From an uncultured Prochlorococcus sp. (lineage in GTDB: Bacteria; Cyanobacteriota; Cyanobacteriia; PCC-6307; Cyanobiaceae), in NCBI GenBank assembly GCA_902606505.1, contig CACLGU010000001.1:1-64000 (forward strand): DNA of 64,000 bases, written 5' to 3'. The position numbers and the translations under genes were made by a program. Each line of letters opens with the position of its first letter. Position 1 is the first letter of the stretch. Positions 52,047 to 63,621 of the stretch are shown one piece after another. The notes beneath the pieces are model-generated. The model saw only the letters and a program-made list of their open reading frames with translations. It did no database searches and was not told the origin of the DNA.

Positions 52047-54080
52047 GTGATTCATCTCAACAAAGGTAAACCATTTCCTTTAGGGAGTTCTCTAACTTCA
52101 CAAGGGGTTAATTTTTCCTTAATAGCCACAAATGCAGAATATGTAGAAATCTTATTGTTTGAGAAAGAGGACTCTATTTCCCCAAAAAGTATATTCAAAT
52201 TAGATCAGACTCATAATAAAGGTCCTTACTGGCATGCGGAAATAAAAAATCTAGATGAAGGTTGTATTTATGCTTTTAGAGTAAAACAAAAAAATAATGA
52301 AATTAATAATAACTATGAAAAAAAAGTATTACTTGATCCATGTTCAAGGGGTATTACTGGATGGGGAAGTTATAAAAGAGAAAATGCATTAAAAACGCAA
52401 GATAATACTAATTCTTGTCTTAAAAGCGTTGTTTGCGATAGAAAATTTTTTAATTTTAAGGATTATCCAAGACCGAAACATTCTTGGGAAGAAACAATTA
52501 TTTATGAACTCCATATCAAAGCTTTCACTGAATCAACTGATAAAGATGAAAGTTGTTTTAAGAAATTTTTAAAAAAAATTCCGTATCTCAAAGAACTGGG
52601 TATTACAACAATTGAATTACTTCCAATTTTTTGTTTTGATCCTACTGATGCCCCTAATGGTCTAAAAAATTTTTGGGGTTATAGTCCAATCAATTGGTTT
52701 ACTCCGCATTTTGAATATCTTTCTAATGAATCCGCCGAAAAGAATAGAGGGGAATTTAGAAGATTTGTAGAGGAATGTCATAAAGCAGACATTGAAGTCA
52801 TTTTAGATGTTGTGTACAATCACACGTCTGAAGGTGATTCTAAAGGGCCTGCAATATCTTGGAAAGGTATAGATGAAAATCTTTATTACTTTATTGGAAA
52901 AGATAAAAATTATCAGGACGTCTCTGGATGTGGTAATACGATTGCAGCAAACAGAGGATTAGTTAGAAAACTAATAATTGAATCATTAAAATGTTGGGCG
53001 AGTGAATTAGGAGTTGATGGCTTTAGATTTGATTTAGGAATTGCCCTATCAAGAGGAGAAAATCTTTCACCGCTTGATAATCCTCCAATTTTTGAAGATA
53101 TAGAATGTGAACCAGAACTTATTGATATCAAGTTCATAAGTGAACCATGGGATTGTGGCGGTTTATATAAATTAGGTGATTTCCCATCTAAGAATACTTT
53201 CACTTGGAATGGTCATTTTAGAGATGACTTACGGAGATTTTGGAAGGGAGATAAAGATACAGCTTGGAATATGAGCGATAAAATAAAAGGGACCCCATCT
53301 ATTTATAAAGAAGAAAATATTTTGCCAAAAACAATAAATTTTATTACTTCACATGATGGATTCACTCTAAAAGATTTAGTAACATTCAATAGAAAACATA
53401 ATTTTGCCAATAGAGAACAAAATAGAGATGGAGATAACCATAACAATTCTTGGAATCATGGAACAGAGGGTCCAACTACAAACTTATTAATCAATGATTT
53501 AAGAAAAAGACAACAAAAAAATCTTATTCTTAGTTTATTTATCTCTAAGGGTGTCCCAATGATACTTATGGGTGATGAAATAGGAAGGTCACAAGGAGGG
53601 AACAATAATTCTTGGTGCCAAAATAATTTATTGGGTTGGATGAATTGGGAGTATGCTCAACAAGATTTGGAATTACTAGAATACTTTAAATACGTTATAA
53701 AAATTCGAAAAGAACTTATAGACATTTTTAATCCATCATTTTTACAGAACAATCAAAAACATGAAAAAATTCCGATTTATCATTGGCATGGAACAAAGTT
53801 AAATAGCCCGGATTGGAGTAGTTGGTCTCACACAGTTACCTTCAGCATAAACAAAGGCAAAACTAATCCTCTGGTTTGGATAGGTTTAAATGCATATTCA
53901 AAAAGTATCGATTTCCCATTGCCAAAATGTAAAAATAATTGGTTAAAAGTAATTGATACTAGTATATCGGAGATTTCCGCACCCTTAATTTTCAACGAAA
54001 AATCTGTTTCAATAAAAAGTAGAAGTTCTTTATTAATGATTTCAGAAGAAGTACTTGCAACGAAAAATAATTTATTCTAA
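52047..54080 (+). CDS. glgX: Glycogen debranching enzyme / isoamylase (GH13)
   Basis: GKPFPLGSSLTSQGVNFSL, VILDVVYNHTSEG, VDGFRFDLGIAL, NFITSHDGFTLKDLVTF. Confidence 0.95.
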   Translation: MIHLNKGKPFPLGSSLTSQGVNFSLIATNAEYVEILLFEKEDSISPKSIFKLDQTHNKGPYWHAEIKNLDEGCIYAFRVKQKNNEINNNYEKKVLLDPCSRGITGWGSYKRENALKTQDNTNSCLKSVVCDRKFFNFKDYPRPKHSWEETIIYELHIKAFTESTDKDESCFKKFLKKIPYLKELGITTIELLPIFCFDPTDAPNGLKNFWGYSPINWFTPHFEYLSNESAEKNRGEFRRFVEECHKADIEVILDVVYNHTSEGDSKGPAISWKGIDENLYYFIGKDKNYQDVSGCGNTIAANRGLVRKLIIESLKCWASELGVDGFRFDLGIALSRGENLSPLDNPPIFEDIECEPELIDIKFISEPWDCGGLYKLGDFPSKNTFTWNGHFRDDLRRFWKGDKDTAWNMSDKIKGTPSIYKEENILPKTINFITSHDGFTLKDLVTFNRKHNFANREQNRDGDNHNNSWNHGTEGPTTNLLINDLRKRQQKNLILSLFISKGVPMILMGDEIGRSQGGNNNSWCQNNLLGWMNWEYAQQDLELLEYFKYVIKIRKELIDIFNPSFLQNNQKHEKIPIYHWHGTKLNSPDWSSWSHTVTFSINKGKTNPLVWIGLNAYSKSIDFPLPKCKNNWLKVIDTSISEISAPLIFNEKSVSIKSRSSLLMISEEVLATKNNLF

Positions 54081-54081
54081 A

Positions 54082-54152
54082 AGCGGGCGGCGGGAATCGA
54101 ACCCGCATCTTCAGCTTGGAAGGCTGAGGTTTTACCACTAAACCACGCCCGC
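54082..54152 (-). tRNA. tRNA-Gly(TCC)
   Basis: Minus strand GCGGGCGTGGTTTAGTGGTAAAACCTCAGCCTTCCAAGCTGAAGATGCGGGTTCGATTCCCGCCGCCCGCT, anticodon loop CTTCCAA. Confidence 0.97.
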
Positions 54153-54213
54153 ATTAAGTAATAGAATTACCATTGCAATAATACATTATCAAACAATCAA
54201 CAAAGTAAAAAGA

Positions 54214-55611
54214 TTGGAAAATTCACACTCAAAAAAAAATATTAATAGATCAACAACAAGGTTAATGTTCTCTTATGGGCTAGGAGATGCAGGCACAGGT
54301 TTAGTCGCTACACAATTTGGGTTTTTTCTATTCAAATTTTTTATTTCGGCTGGTTTACCAGTGTTAATTGCAGGTTCATTATTGATGCTAATAAAGATAT
54401 GGGATGCAATAAATGATCCGTTAATTGGATGGTTAAGTGATCGGACTAAATCAAGATGGGGGCCTAGGATACCTTGGATGGTAGCGGCATCTGTTCCTCT
54501 TGGTTTTTCTTTAGCTGCAATATGGTGGACACCACCAGGTTCAGTGCTAACCAAGACTATTTACTATGCCATAATTTCTATAATCGTAATGACTGCTTAT
54601 ACAAGTATTAATCTTCCTTTTGCAGCTCTATCAACTGAAATTTCTGACAAAACAGCAATAAGAACAAGCCTAAACGCATCTAGATTTACTGGCTCAATAA
54701 TTGCAGGCCTCACTGGTTTAATAATTGCTGGAGTTGTACTAGGTTCTGAAGGATCAGCAAATAATGAATATTTTTTAATGGGGAAAATAAGTGGATGTAT
54801 TGCAGTTGCTGCAACATTAATTTCTTGTTGGGGATTAGCTCCATTTGCAAAAAAAGCAAGAAGGCCTTCAGGTAAGGTAGAAGCAATAACCTTACAATTC
54901 AAGAGGATCTTCAGAAATAAAAAATTTCTAAAAGTTATTACGCTTTATATTCTTCTCTGGTGCGCCTTACAATTGATGCAAACTGTAGCGTTAATCTATG
55001 TAGAAGATGTACTGAATGTACCAAAATATATTGCGAAGTGGATCCCGATACCTTTCCAAATTAGCGCTTTAGTGGGTTTACAAATATGGACCAGAGTATC
55101 GAATAAATTGAATAGGATTTCAGCTTTAAACTATGGAGCGATGATATGGATTCTTTCATGTACGGCAACTTTATTTTTACCTTCATTAACAAAAATTTCA
55201 GGATTTGGAGAAAGTTTATTCCTAAATCCCGGTAACATATTTCTGTTCATTCTTTTAATTTTTATAATCTGTCTTATAGGTATTGGAGCTTCAACCGCTT
55301 TTCTTATCCCTTGGTCACTGCTTCCTGATGCAATTGACGAAGATCCAGAGAAGCCGGCAGGATTATATACTGCTTGGATGGTACTTATTCAGAAGATTGG
55401 TATCGCATTTAGTGTTCAATTATTAGGATTTTTATTGTATTTATCAGGCTATCAATCATGCTTTGTTGATAAAGATGGTCTAAATATTATTGAACAATGC
55501 TACTCAGCACAATTAACTATTAGATTATGTATTGGTTTTATACCCTCAATACTGGTAATAATTGGTCTTTTAATCATGAGAAAATGGGATCAGAAATTAA
55601 TTACAAACTAA
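54214..55611 (+). CDS. GPH-family (MelB-like) sugar/cation symporter
   Basis: 12-TM-like protein with DAINDPLIGWLSDRTKSRWGPRIPWM and LLPDAIDEDPEKPAGLYTAWM. Confidence 0.92.
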   Translation: MENSHSKKNINRSTTRLMFSYGLGDAGTGLVATQFGFFLFKFFISAGLPVLIAGSLLMLIKIWDAINDPLIGWLSDRTKSRWGPRIPWMVAASVPLGFSLAAIWWTPPGSVLTKTIYYAIISIIVMTAYTSINLPFAALSTEISDKTAIRTSLNASRFTGSIIAGLTGLIIAGVVLGSEGSANNEYFLMGKISGCIAVAATLISCWGLAPFAKKARRPSGKVEAITLQFKRIFRNKKFLKVITLYILLWCALQLMQTVALIYVEDVLNVPKYIAKWIPIPFQISALVGLQIWTRVSNKLNRISALNYGAMIWILSCTATLFLPSLTKISGFGESLFLNPGNIFLFILLIFIICLIGIGASTAFLIPWSLLPDAIDEDPEKPAGLYTAWMVLIQKIGIAFSVQLLGFLLYLSGYQSCFVDKDGLNIIEQCYSAQLTIRLCIGFIPSILVIIGLLIMRKWDQKLITN

Positions 55612-55620
55612 TATAAAGAT

Positions 55621-56376
55621 ATGTATTACCTTAATTTTTTCAAAAGACTTCTAAGCAGCTTAATAATTGGCGGACAAGCAATTAATTTTATCTTTAAGGG
55701 TAAAATTTCCAAAAACGATCTCTTTGACCAACTTATGGAGTCAGGTCCTGGCAGTTTATTAATTGTACTAATTACAGGAATTGCCGCAGGAACAGTTTTT
55801 AATATTCAAGTTGCATCACAACTTACAAGCATGGGAGTTTCAAGTGAAATTGGAGGTTTATTAGCAGTAGGCATGGCGAGAGAAATGGCTCCTCTCCTAA
55901 CTGCTACTTTAATGACTGGAAAGGTTGCAACTGCATATGCTGCGCAACTTGGCACTATGAAAGTCACAGAACAAATTGAGGCAATAACCATGTTAAGGAC
56001 CGAACCAGTCCAATATTTGGTAGTCCCGAGGATACTATCGATGGTAATAATGTCTCCAATACAGTGTCTTTTGTTTTTATCTGTAGCTTTATGGAGTGGA
56101 CAAATTTGGAGCACAATTTTTTATAAAGTTCCTCCAATAGTTTTTTGGACATCTGTTAGATCAGGTAATGTGAGTTTAACCAGTACAGACTTAACTTCAA
56201 TGTTAATAAAATCTGTAGTGTTCGGATTACTTATTTCAATCATTGCTTGTGGATATGGGCTCACAACTAAAGGAGGTCCAAAAGAAGTTGGAACAAGTAC
56301 AACAGGCGCAGTTGTAATGACTCTCGTTACTGTATCTTTAATGGATGTATTTCTAACACAAATTTTATTTGGATGA
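55621..56376 (+). CDS. MlaE/YrbE-type ABC transporter permease
   Basis: MESGPGSLLIVLITGIAAGTVFNIQVASQL, LLAVGMAREMAPLLTATLMTGKVATAYAAQLGTMKVTEQIEAI. Confidence 0.94.
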   Translation: MYYLNFFKRLLSSLIIGGQAINFIFKGKISKNDLFDQLMESGPGSLLIVLITGIAAGTVFNIQVASQLTSMGVSSEIGGLLAVGMAREMAPLLTATLMTGKVATAYAAQLGTMKVTEQIEAITMLRTEPVQYLVVPRILSMVIMSPIQCLLFLSVALWSGQIWSTIFYKVPPIVFWTSVRSGNVSLTSTDLTSMLIKSVVFGLLISIIACGYGLTTKGGPKEVGTSTTGAVVMTLVTVSLMDVFLTQILFG

Positions 56377-56785
56377 TCCTATGTTTAACACTAAATCAAA
56401 AAAAGAGGAACCAGTAATAATATCTCCATCATTTCAGTTGCCAATCATTCTAATAGTTTTAAGTTTTATGCTTTTGTTTTTGAATATTGGTTCTTTGCCA
56501 ACAATAGTTTTTGCTTCTTTTAGCTTTTTTTTATTACTTCAGTCATTCACTCTAAGAATAAAAATAACAAATGATGATTTTATCGTTTTACAATTAGGGA
56601 AAGAGATTAGAACTTTTCCATTCAAGAACTGGATATCATGGAAATTCTTTCTCCCTATTATCCCAGGTATTTTTTATTTTAGAGAAAAGTCCAGTCCTCA
56701 TTTATTACCAATTTTATTTAATCCAAAGCAATTAAAAGATGAGCTCATAAAAAAAGTTGACTCCCTGGAAATTAAAAATTCTTAA
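56369..56785 (+). CDS. DUF3119-like membrane protein
   Basis: Two N-terminal TM segments, FPFKNWISWKFFLPIIPGIFYFREKSSPHLLPILFNPKQL; overlaps the MlaE-like permease. Confidence 0.8.
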   Translation: MDDPMFNTKSKKEEPVIISPSFQLPIILIVLSFMLLFLNIGSLPTIVFASFSFFLLLQSFTLRIKITNDDFIVLQLGKEIRTFPFKNWISWKFFLPIIPGIFYFREKSSPHLLPILFNPKQLKDELIKKVDSLEIKNS

Positions 56786-56820
56786 AATTCAGACTTTGCC
56801 TATTCATCAAAATTATTTAA

Positions 56821-57831
56821 ATGACCAATACAGAACTTTCCGACAATAATTCTGAAAAGGAATTAATAATAAATAAGTCAATTTCAGATGATAAAACCAA
56901 ACAAATTAGTAAGAAAAATACAACGCAAAATAAAAAAATTACATCCAAAAACGACAAATCAACTAAATCTTTTGATGAAATTTCTAATGAAATTTTTAGA
57001 GATCTCGTCTCAAGAAAAGACTATTTAGTTAAAGAAATAAAAGAGTTAGAAACAAAAAAAAATGAAATAGAAAAAGATATTGAGTCAAATTTTAAAGGAC
57101 AGTCAGATAATATTGCTAAAAGAGTTAAAGGCTTCCAAGAGTACTTAACTGGAGCTTTGCAGAATCTTTCACAAAACGTAGAGAAACTTGAATTAGTTTC
57201 TCAACCTATAATCGTAAAGCCATCTCCCCTTGATGAGAAAAAGCAAAACAATAGCACAAATAATGTAGTTAATGTTCCCGCTCTTTCTGAAACATTTAAG
57301 CCAGATGAAGAGATTATAAAAAGTTGCTTTTCAAGTTTTATAGAGCAACCTGACTTTTATGCAGAACCTTGGAAATTAAGACGGAGTCTTGATTCATCAG
57401 ATATAGAAATTATGGATGATTGGTTCTTTAACATGGGAGGAAGAGGTTCTCTTGAGAGTAGAGGTTCTCGACAAAAAAATGCCTTATTATCAGCGGGTTT
57501 AATATCTATTCTTGGCGAATTATATGGAGATCAGTTTCAGACTCTTATTTTAGCTTCGCAGCCTGAACGATTAGGTGAATGGAGAAGAATTCTTCAAGAT
57601 TCACTTGGTCTCACAAGGGATGACTTTGGACCTAATAGTGGGATTGTTCTTTTTGAAAGGCCTGAAGGTGTCATCGAGAGAGCTGATAGATTAGAAGCGA
57701 ATGAAGAATTGCCATTTATTATCATTGATGCTGCAGAAACCTCTGTTGAAATTCCAATACTTCAATTCCCATTATGGGTTGCATTTGCTGGTTCAGATAA
57801 TGAAATTTACGATGATCTTGAACTAAACTAA
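56821..57831 (+). CDS. DUF3086-like cyanobacterial protein
   Basis: Coiled-coil N-terminus and C-terminal [59 protein letters not shown]. Confidence 0.85.
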   Translation: MTNTELSDNNSEKELIINKSISDDKTKQISKKNTTQNKKITSKNDKSTKSFDEISNEIFRDLVSRKDYLVKEIKELETKKNEIEKDIESNFKGQSDNIAKRVKGFQEYLTGALQNLSQNVEKLELVSQPIIVKPSPLDEKKQNNSTNNVVNVPALSETFKPDEEIIKSCFSSFIEQPDFYAEPWKLRRSLDSSDIEIMDDWFFNMGGRGSLESRGSRQKNALLSAGLISILGELYGDQFQTLILASQPERLGEWRRILQDSLGLTRDDFGPNSGIVLFERPEGVIERADRLEANEELPFIIIDAAETSVEIPILQFPLWVAFAGSDNEIYDDLELN

Positions 57832-57836
57832 GCTTT

Positions 57837-58430
57837 ATGAATATCTTAATAATTTTTGCAAGTTATCTTTTAGGGTCACTTCCAACAGGTTTTTTAATTG
57901 GGAAATATCTCAAAAATATAGATCTAAGAACTATAGGTTCTGGATCTACAGGTGCCACAAATGTCTTGAGAAATGTTGGTAAATGGCCAGCACTTTTTGT
58001 ATTTATCATTGACCTAGGGAAAGGCCTTATTGCAGTAAAAATTGCTCAATATTATACAGATCAAGGATTAATAGAAGTAATAGCAGGGATATCCGCTATC
58101 GCAGGACATATTTGGCCAATATGGCTTAGAGGTAAAGGAGGGAAAGCTGTTGCAACTGGATTAGGTATGTTTTTAGCTCTTTCTTGGAAAGTTGGACTCG
58201 CATCTCTTGGTATTTTTTTAATAGTCCTAACAAAAACTAAATTTGTTTCTTTATCCAGTATTTCAGCTGCAATCTTACTTCCTATTTTTATGTTTTTTTA
58301 CCTAGGTAAATTTATGCACTCATATTTTTTTATAAGTTTAATTGTGGCATTATTAGTCATTTGGAAACATAGAACAAACATAACAAGATTGCTTAAGGGA
58401 GAAGAATCCAAAATTAATCAGAATCAATAG
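57837..58430 (+). CDS. plsY: Acyl-phosphate glycerol-3-phosphate acyltransferase
   Basis: [52 protein letters not shown]. Confidence 0.96.
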   Translation: MNILIIFASYLLGSLPTGFLIGKYLKNIDLRTIGSGSTGATNVLRNVGKWPALFVFIIDLGKGLIAVKIAQYYTDQGLIEVIAGISAIAGHIWPIWLRGKGGKAVATGLGMFLALSWKVGLASLGIFLIVLTKTKFVSLSSISAAILLPIFMFFYLGKFMHSYFFISLIVALLVIWKHRTNITRLLKGEESKINQNQ

Positions 58431-59145
58431 ATTTAAATATTTCTATTAGCGCTTTGTTAGGATCTATAGCTTTTGATATTGATCTACCAATGACTAACTT
58501 AGAAGCGCCATTATCTATAGCTTCATGGGGAGTCATAATTCTATTTTGATCATCTTTACTGTCAATATTTAATCTGATGCCTGGTGTAATAAGTTCAAAA
58601 TTGTTCTTATATATAGATCTCAACATTTTTACCTCCCAAGGGGAACAAACACATCCATCTAATCCAGCATCAAAAGACAATTTTGCAAGTCTCAATACAT
58701 TTTCTTCAATTGAATTATTTCTATCAAGATCAGTTTGAAAATCTTTAAGAGAAAAGCTTGTTAAAACAGTTATTCCTACAACAAATGGAGGTTTAACACT
58801 GACTGAGGTCGCGCCTTCTAAAGATGCTTTCTTCGAATCCTTAAGGGCTTTTAGACCTGCTGAAGCATGAATAGAAATTATATCAACTCCTAATTTTGAA
58901 ACTTGGAAACATGCTGCACGCATTGTATTTGGAATATCATGAAATTTTAAGTCTAAAAAAATTTTTTTATTTAAACCTTTTAATATTTCAATAACTCTTG
59001 GACCTTCCCTAACAAAAAGCTCTAAACCAACTTTCACCCACTTAATATTAGGACATTTTTCTAGAAGTAATTTTGCTTGACTTACATCTAATCCATCAAT
59101 TGCCAATATTATTTTATCTTCTGAATTAAATCTTTTATTCATCAA
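58414..59145 (-). CDS. pyrF: Orotidine 5'-phosphate decarboxylase
   Basis: [47 protein letters not shown]. Confidence 0.96.
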   Translation of the reverse strand: MMNKRFNSEDKIILAIDGLDVSQAKLLLEKCPNIKWVKVGLELFVREGPRVIEILKGLNKKIFLDLKFHDIPNTMRAACFQVSKLGVDIISIHASAGLKALKDSKKASLEGATSVSVKPPFVVGITVLTSFSLKDFQTDLDRNNSIEENVLRLAKLSFDAGLDGCVCSPWEVKMLRSIYKNNFELITPGIRLNIDSKDDQNRIMTPHEAIDNGASKLVIGRSISKAIDPNKALIEIFKSIDSD

Positions 59146-59148
59146 TTT

Positions 59149-60387
59149 TCAGTTTTCAAACCTCTTAATTATTTTTTTTCCAATTTGCAGAATTTTCCCT
59201 TCCAAATCATTTTTTGAATTAAAAACTAAATCAGGATTTATTACTTTCTCACTATCAATTTTTACACCCCCACCTTTAATAGATCTTTTTGATTCGCTGC
59301 TAGATTTGAAAAGTTTTAGAGCACTTAACAAGTAAAAAAACTTAACTGGGAAAACTACTTCTTTTAAAGAAATCTCTGGAATTTCTCCAACTTTTTCTTT
59401 GTGTCCAAGGAATAATTTTTCGCAGTTTGATTGCGCCTTTAATGCTTCTTCAACCCCATGGAATAAAGTAGTAACTTCTAAAGCCATTCTTCTCTGTAAT
59501 TCACGAGGATTTAAGTTTTCAAGAAAACACAAATCTAATTCAGTAAGTAATTCGAAATAGATAGGTATTATATTATCAGGTACTTTTTCTAATTTTGAAT
59601 ACATTGAAAGGGGATCTTCGGTCAAACCGACGGTGTTAAGTTCAGATTTGCTCATCTTCTTAATTCCATCTAAACCTGTCAAAATTGGCAGCAGAACACC
59701 AAATTGGGGGTCTTGTTTAAAATGTCTTTGAAGATCTCTTCCTATTGCAATATTAAATTTCTGATCTGTACCTCCAAGCTCAACATCTGATTTAACAACA
59801 ACTGAATCGTAACCTTGTAATAGGGGATATAAAAATTCATGCAAAGCAATTGGAACTTGCGAAGTGTACCTTTTATTAAATTCATCCTTAGCTAGCATTT
59901 GACTAACTGTTGCACTCCCCATTAATTCAATTATCGAATTAAGATCTAATCTTTTTAACCATTCACTATTATATCTAATTTCTATTCTATCTTTTGAATC
60001 AAAATCTAAAATAGATTCATTAGCTGGCTTTCCCATCCCTAGCTGGGTTAAGTATGTTTTTGCATTATCCTTAACTTGTTTTTCCGATAACTGAACTCTT
60101 GTTTTGTTTTTTCCGGTTGGGTCTCCAATTTGAGCAGTAAAGTCCCCAATAATTAGAACTGCAATATGTCCATTATCTTGGAATGCCCTAAGTTTTTTAA
60201 ACAATATGCTATGCCCAAGATGAATATCTGTTCCAGTTGGATCGATCCCAAGTTTAACCCTTAATTTTTTATTATTTTTTTTCGCATGATCAATTATCTC
60301 CGAAAAGGTTTGATCTGTTCCCTTAATTGGAAAATATTCTTCTATTCCTCTTGACAGCCATGATGGCAATATTAAATTATCTGACAT
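59149..60387 (-). CDS. tyrS: Tyrosyl-tRNA synthetase
   Basis: [22 protein letters not shown] (HIGH region), [24 protein letters not shown]. Confidence 0.97.
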   Translation of the reverse strand: MSDNLILPSWLSRGIEEYFPIKGTDQTFSEIIDHAKKNNKKLRVKLGIDPTGTDIHLGHSILFKKLRAFQDNGHIAVLIIGDFTAQIGDPTGKNKTRVQLSEKQVKDNAKTYLTQLGMGKPANESILDFDSKDRIEIRYNSEWLKRLDLNSIIELMGSATVSQMLAKDEFNKRYTSQVPIALHEFLYPLLQGYDSVVVKSDVELGGTDQKFNIAIGRDLQRHFKQDPQFGVLLPILTGLDGIKKMSKSELNTVGLTEDPLSMYSKLEKVPDNIIPIYFELLTELDLCFLENLNPRELQRRMALEVTTLFHGVEEALKAQSNCEKLFLGHKEKVGEIPEISLKEVVFPVKFFYLLSALKLFKSSSESKRSIKGGGVKIDSEKVINPDLVFNSKNDLEGKILQIGKKIIKRFEN

Positions 60388-60406
60388 GAAAATTTAAAAG
60401 TTAAAT

Positions 60407-60751
60407 TTAAGAAGTTTTATCAAGTTCATCCTTCATTCTTATTAAGGTTTTATTCATTTGTTCGAACATTTGATCAGGAGTAATCCCAAATTGACTTAAC
60501 TGTGTCTTTAATTGTTCTACTGTCATTTTTGCTTGAAAATCTTCAGATAATTCAAATCTCTTCATGAAAACTTTATAGCGATCCATAAGTGATTCCATTT
60601 TTTTTATAAACATTTTTTTCCCTTCTCTGTCAAATTTTCCATAATCAGAACCAAGTTTCATAAGTTCTTGGTAATCCGTAAAAAGCTTTTTAGCTTCTTC
60701 TTGAACGATGTCTGACTCAAAAAATCCCATTTCTATTTTTTTACTTCGCAA
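60407..60751 (-). CDS. DUF1825-like protein
   Basis: FFESDIVQEEAKKLFTDYQELMKLGSDYGKFDREGKKMFI. Confidence 0.88.
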   Translation of the reverse strand: MRSKKIEMGFFESDIVQEEAKKLFTDYQELMKLGSDYGKFDREGKKMFIKKMESLMDRYKVFMKRFELSEDFQAKMTVEQLKTQLSQFGITPDQMFEQMNKTLIRMKDELDKTS

Positions 60752-60881
60752 GATTAAGGCTCAATTACAAGATAACAAGAATCTTTTAAATTGATTAGAA
60801 CATTAATAAATTTTAGTTTATAAATAATTCTTTGATTTATATTTTTTCAGAATTAAATTTAGTAGACATATTTCATAAATA

Positions 60882-61493
60882 TTGGAAAAATTTAACGTAA
60901 ATAATATTTCAACCCAAAATAGACAATTTGAATTATTTGGTTCAAATGTAAATACATCAATTAATTTTCAAAACTCAAATAATCTAAAAATCAAAGGCGA
61001 AATCTTAACTGAATGGAGAAATAGAATATATAATCACCAATTCAAAATTTCAAAAGATACTCATAACAAAACTTTTCACCAAACAAGTCTTCCTATAAAT
61101 ACAATTTCCAATGAAAGAAAAATTGATCCGTTTTCCTTGCAGCCATTATCATTGAACTTCTGGAGAACCAATCAATATATACACAATGGTCCAGCAATGT
61201 ATTTTGTAATTGACTCGATGGAGAATTCTAAAATAATCCTTTATATAGGAGAAACAAATTCAGCAAATAAAAGATGGAAGGGAGAACATGACTGTAAAAA
61301 TTACCTCATGAACTATAAAGAAGCCTTAGCTCAAAACAAACTCTCAAGTCACCAAGATATTCGTTTCTTCTTAGATGTACCTAAAGAAGTAAAATTAAGA
61401 CGTAAATTAGAACAGCAACTGATATATTTATGGTTACCACCTTTTAATAAAGAAACTCGAGATAGGTGGGCAACTACTTTCACAAACAACTAA
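60882..61493 (+). CDS. GIY-YIG domain protein
   Basis: MYFVIDSMENSKIILYIGETNSANKRWKGEHD..KLRRKLEQQLIYLWLPPFNKE matches the ordered Y/YIG/R/H/E/N elements of GIY-YIG nucleases; TTG start. Confidence 0.75.
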   Translation: MEKFNVNNISTQNRQFELFGSNVNTSINFQNSNNLKIKGEILTEWRNRIYNHQFKISKDTHNKTFHQTSLPINTISNERKIDPFSLQPLSLNFWRTNQYIHNGPAMYFVIDSMENSKIILYIGETNSANKRWKGEHDCKNYLMNYKEALAQNKLSSHQDIRFFLDVPKEVKLRRKLEQQLIYLWLPPFNKETRDRWATTFTNN

Positions 61494-61517
61494 AAGTAAA
61501 TTAAATCCATTTAACAA

Positions 61518-62990
61518 ATGCAATTTTCCACATTCCAAAAAAATCTAGACAACTGGCAAGGTGCTTCATTAATTTTTGGAGTTTTAGAGGAAGAAATAGC
61601 AAGCCAACTTGAAAAAATAAAATTTGTTATTGACCCAAAATTATTACTAAAAAAAGTTACTCAGAAAAATTTCAAAGGTGAAAAAGGAAAAACTTTAAGC
61701 TTTGAATTTTTAGATCAAAAATTAGAAACTTTAATCATAGTTGGTCTTGGCAAATTAAAAGATCTAAATAAAAGTGACATAGAAAACTCTATAGGAAATT
61801 TAGTTAGGAAAACTATTGATAATAATGAAAAAATCAGCATCTTGCTCCCTTGGGAATCTATAAATTCACAACTAGAAATAAATCAATTAGCAGAATCAGC
61901 CAGATTATCTGCCTATAAGGACTATAGATTTAATAATAAGAAAGATGAAAAGAAAGTTCTTAAAGAAATAGAGTTTTTGAATTTAAAAAAATTTGAGAAT
62001 ATTAACTTTGATGAGACAGCACAAATATGTGAAGGTGTAGAACTAGCTAGAAGACTTGTTGCCGCCCCTCCAAATAGTCTTACGCCTGAGGAAATGTCTA
62101 TACAAGCTTCTCAAATAGCTAAAGATCATGGTTTGGAAGTAAAAATTTTAGAGGCAAAAGATTGTGAAGATTTAGGAATGGGTGCATATTTAGCTGTAGC
62201 AAAAGGTTCTGATCTAGATCCTAAATTTATACATCTTACTTTAAAGTCAGAGGGGCCTATAAAAGAAAAGATTGCGCTTGTTGGGAAGGGTTTAACCTTT
62301 GATTCTGGAGGATACAATCTGAAAGTAGGAGCCTCTCAAATTGAGATGATGAAATATGATATGGGTGGAAGTGCTGCAGTTTTAGGAGCAGCAAAAGCAC
62401 TTGGAGCAATAAAACCAAAGGGACTAGAAATACATTTTATTGTGGCATCCTGCGAAAACATGATAAATGGATCTGCAGTACATCCTGGAGATGTAGTAAT
62501 GGCATCTAATGGTAAGACAATTGAAATAAATAACACTGATGCAGAGGGCAGACTCACATTAGCTGATGCTTTAACTTACGCATCAAATTTAAAACCGGAT
62601 TCAATAATAGATCTCGCCACTTTAACAGGAGCTATTGTTGTGGCATTAGGGAATGATGTAGCAGGATTCTGGAGCAATAATGTTGATCTAGCAAATGATC
62701 TAACAGCTGCCTCAGCCCAGGCTGGTGAAGAATTATGGCAAATGCCTTTACAAAAATCTTATAAAGAAGGATTAAAGTCTCATATAGCTGATATGAAAAA
62801 TACAGGGCCTAGAGCAGGTGGGTCAATAACTGCTGCTTTGTTTTTAGAGGAATTCTTTGATCCAGAGATTAAATGGGCTCATGTTGATATTGCTGGGACT
62901 TGTTGGACTGATAAGAATAAAGGGATTAATCCGTCAGGTGCAACCGGTTTTGGAGTTAAAACTCTTGTTCAATGGATTAAAAATAAATAA
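61518..62990 (+). CDS. pepA: Leucyl aminopeptidase
   Basis: [42 protein letters not shown]. Confidence 0.97.
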   Translation: MQFSTFQKNLDNWQGASLIFGVLEEEIASQLEKIKFVIDPKLLLKKVTQKNFKGEKGKTLSFEFLDQKLETLIIVGLGKLKDLNKSDIENSIGNLVRKTIDNNEKISILLPWESINSQLEINQLAESARLSAYKDYRFNNKKDEKKVLKEIEFLNLKKFENINFDETAQICEGVELARRLVAAPPNSLTPEEMSIQASQIAKDHGLEVKILEAKDCEDLGMGAYLAVAKGSDLDPKFIHLTLKSEGPIKEKIALVGKGLTFDSGGYNLKVGASQIEMMKYDMGGSAAVLGAAKALGAIKPKGLEIHFIVASCENMINGSAVHPGDVVMASNGKTIEINNTDAEGRLTLADALTYASNLKPDSIIDLATLTGAIVVALGNDVAGFWSNNVDLANDLTAASAQAGEELWQMPLQKSYKEGLKSHIADMKNTGPRAGGSITAALFLEEFFDPEIKWAHVDIAGTCWTDKNKGINPSGATGFGVKTLVQWIKNK

Positions 62991-63002
62991 CTAAATTTAA
63001 AA

Positions 63003-63605
63003 TTATTCATTCCAAAGATTTGTTGATCTAGCGTTATCACCCCACAACTTATCCAACCTCTGATCCCTCCCACAAGAGAATCTGTAAAACTTATATTTCA
63101 GTTCATTTCTCTCAGCGAAATCCTGATGATATTCTTCAGCTAACCAAAATTTACCTTTTGATTTTAGTTCTACAGATATTTTTTCTAATGGCACTCGCAA
63201 CTCATTGGAGGCCGAAAAAATTGCATTTTTTGCATCACTTTCCTCAGTTTCATCCTTGAAAAAGATCACTGGCCTATAAGAATCTCCACGATCACAAAAT
63301 TGACCCTTGGCATCCAAAGGATCAATATTTCTGAAATAGAGTCTAAGTATCTCGGGTAAAGTTACCAATTGGGACTCATAGTCGACCAAAACCACTTCTT
63401 GATGTCCTTCATGATTTTCATAGGTTGGATTTTGTAAATCCCCACCTGAATAGCCACTTTGTACAAAATTTATCCCCTTTAATGACTCTAAATCATGTTC
63501 TAAACACCAAAAACAACCTCCTGCAAGAATCAATTCCTCAGCAAAAGCGTTGACAGGGCTTATAAATATTGAAAAAACGATTATTAGAGGTAACAAATAT
63601 TTCAT
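63003..63605 (-). CDS. msrA: Peptide methionine sulfoxide reductase MsrA (signal-peptide bearing)
   Basis: LAGGCFWCLEHDLE, GYSGGDLQNPTYENH.GHQEVVLVDY; hydrophobic N-terminus. Confidence 0.94.
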   Translation of the reverse strand: MKYLLPLIIVFSIFISPVNAFAEELILAGGCFWCLEHDLESLKGINFVQSGYSGGDLQNPTYENHEGHQEVVLVDYESQLVTLPEILRLYFRNIDPLDAKGQFCDRGDSYRPVIFFKDETEESDAKNAIFSASNELRVPLEKISVELKSKGKFWLAEEYHQDFAERNELKYKFYRFSCGRDQRLDKLWGDNARSTNLWNE

Positions 63606-63621
63606 TTTTTTATTATAAAGT

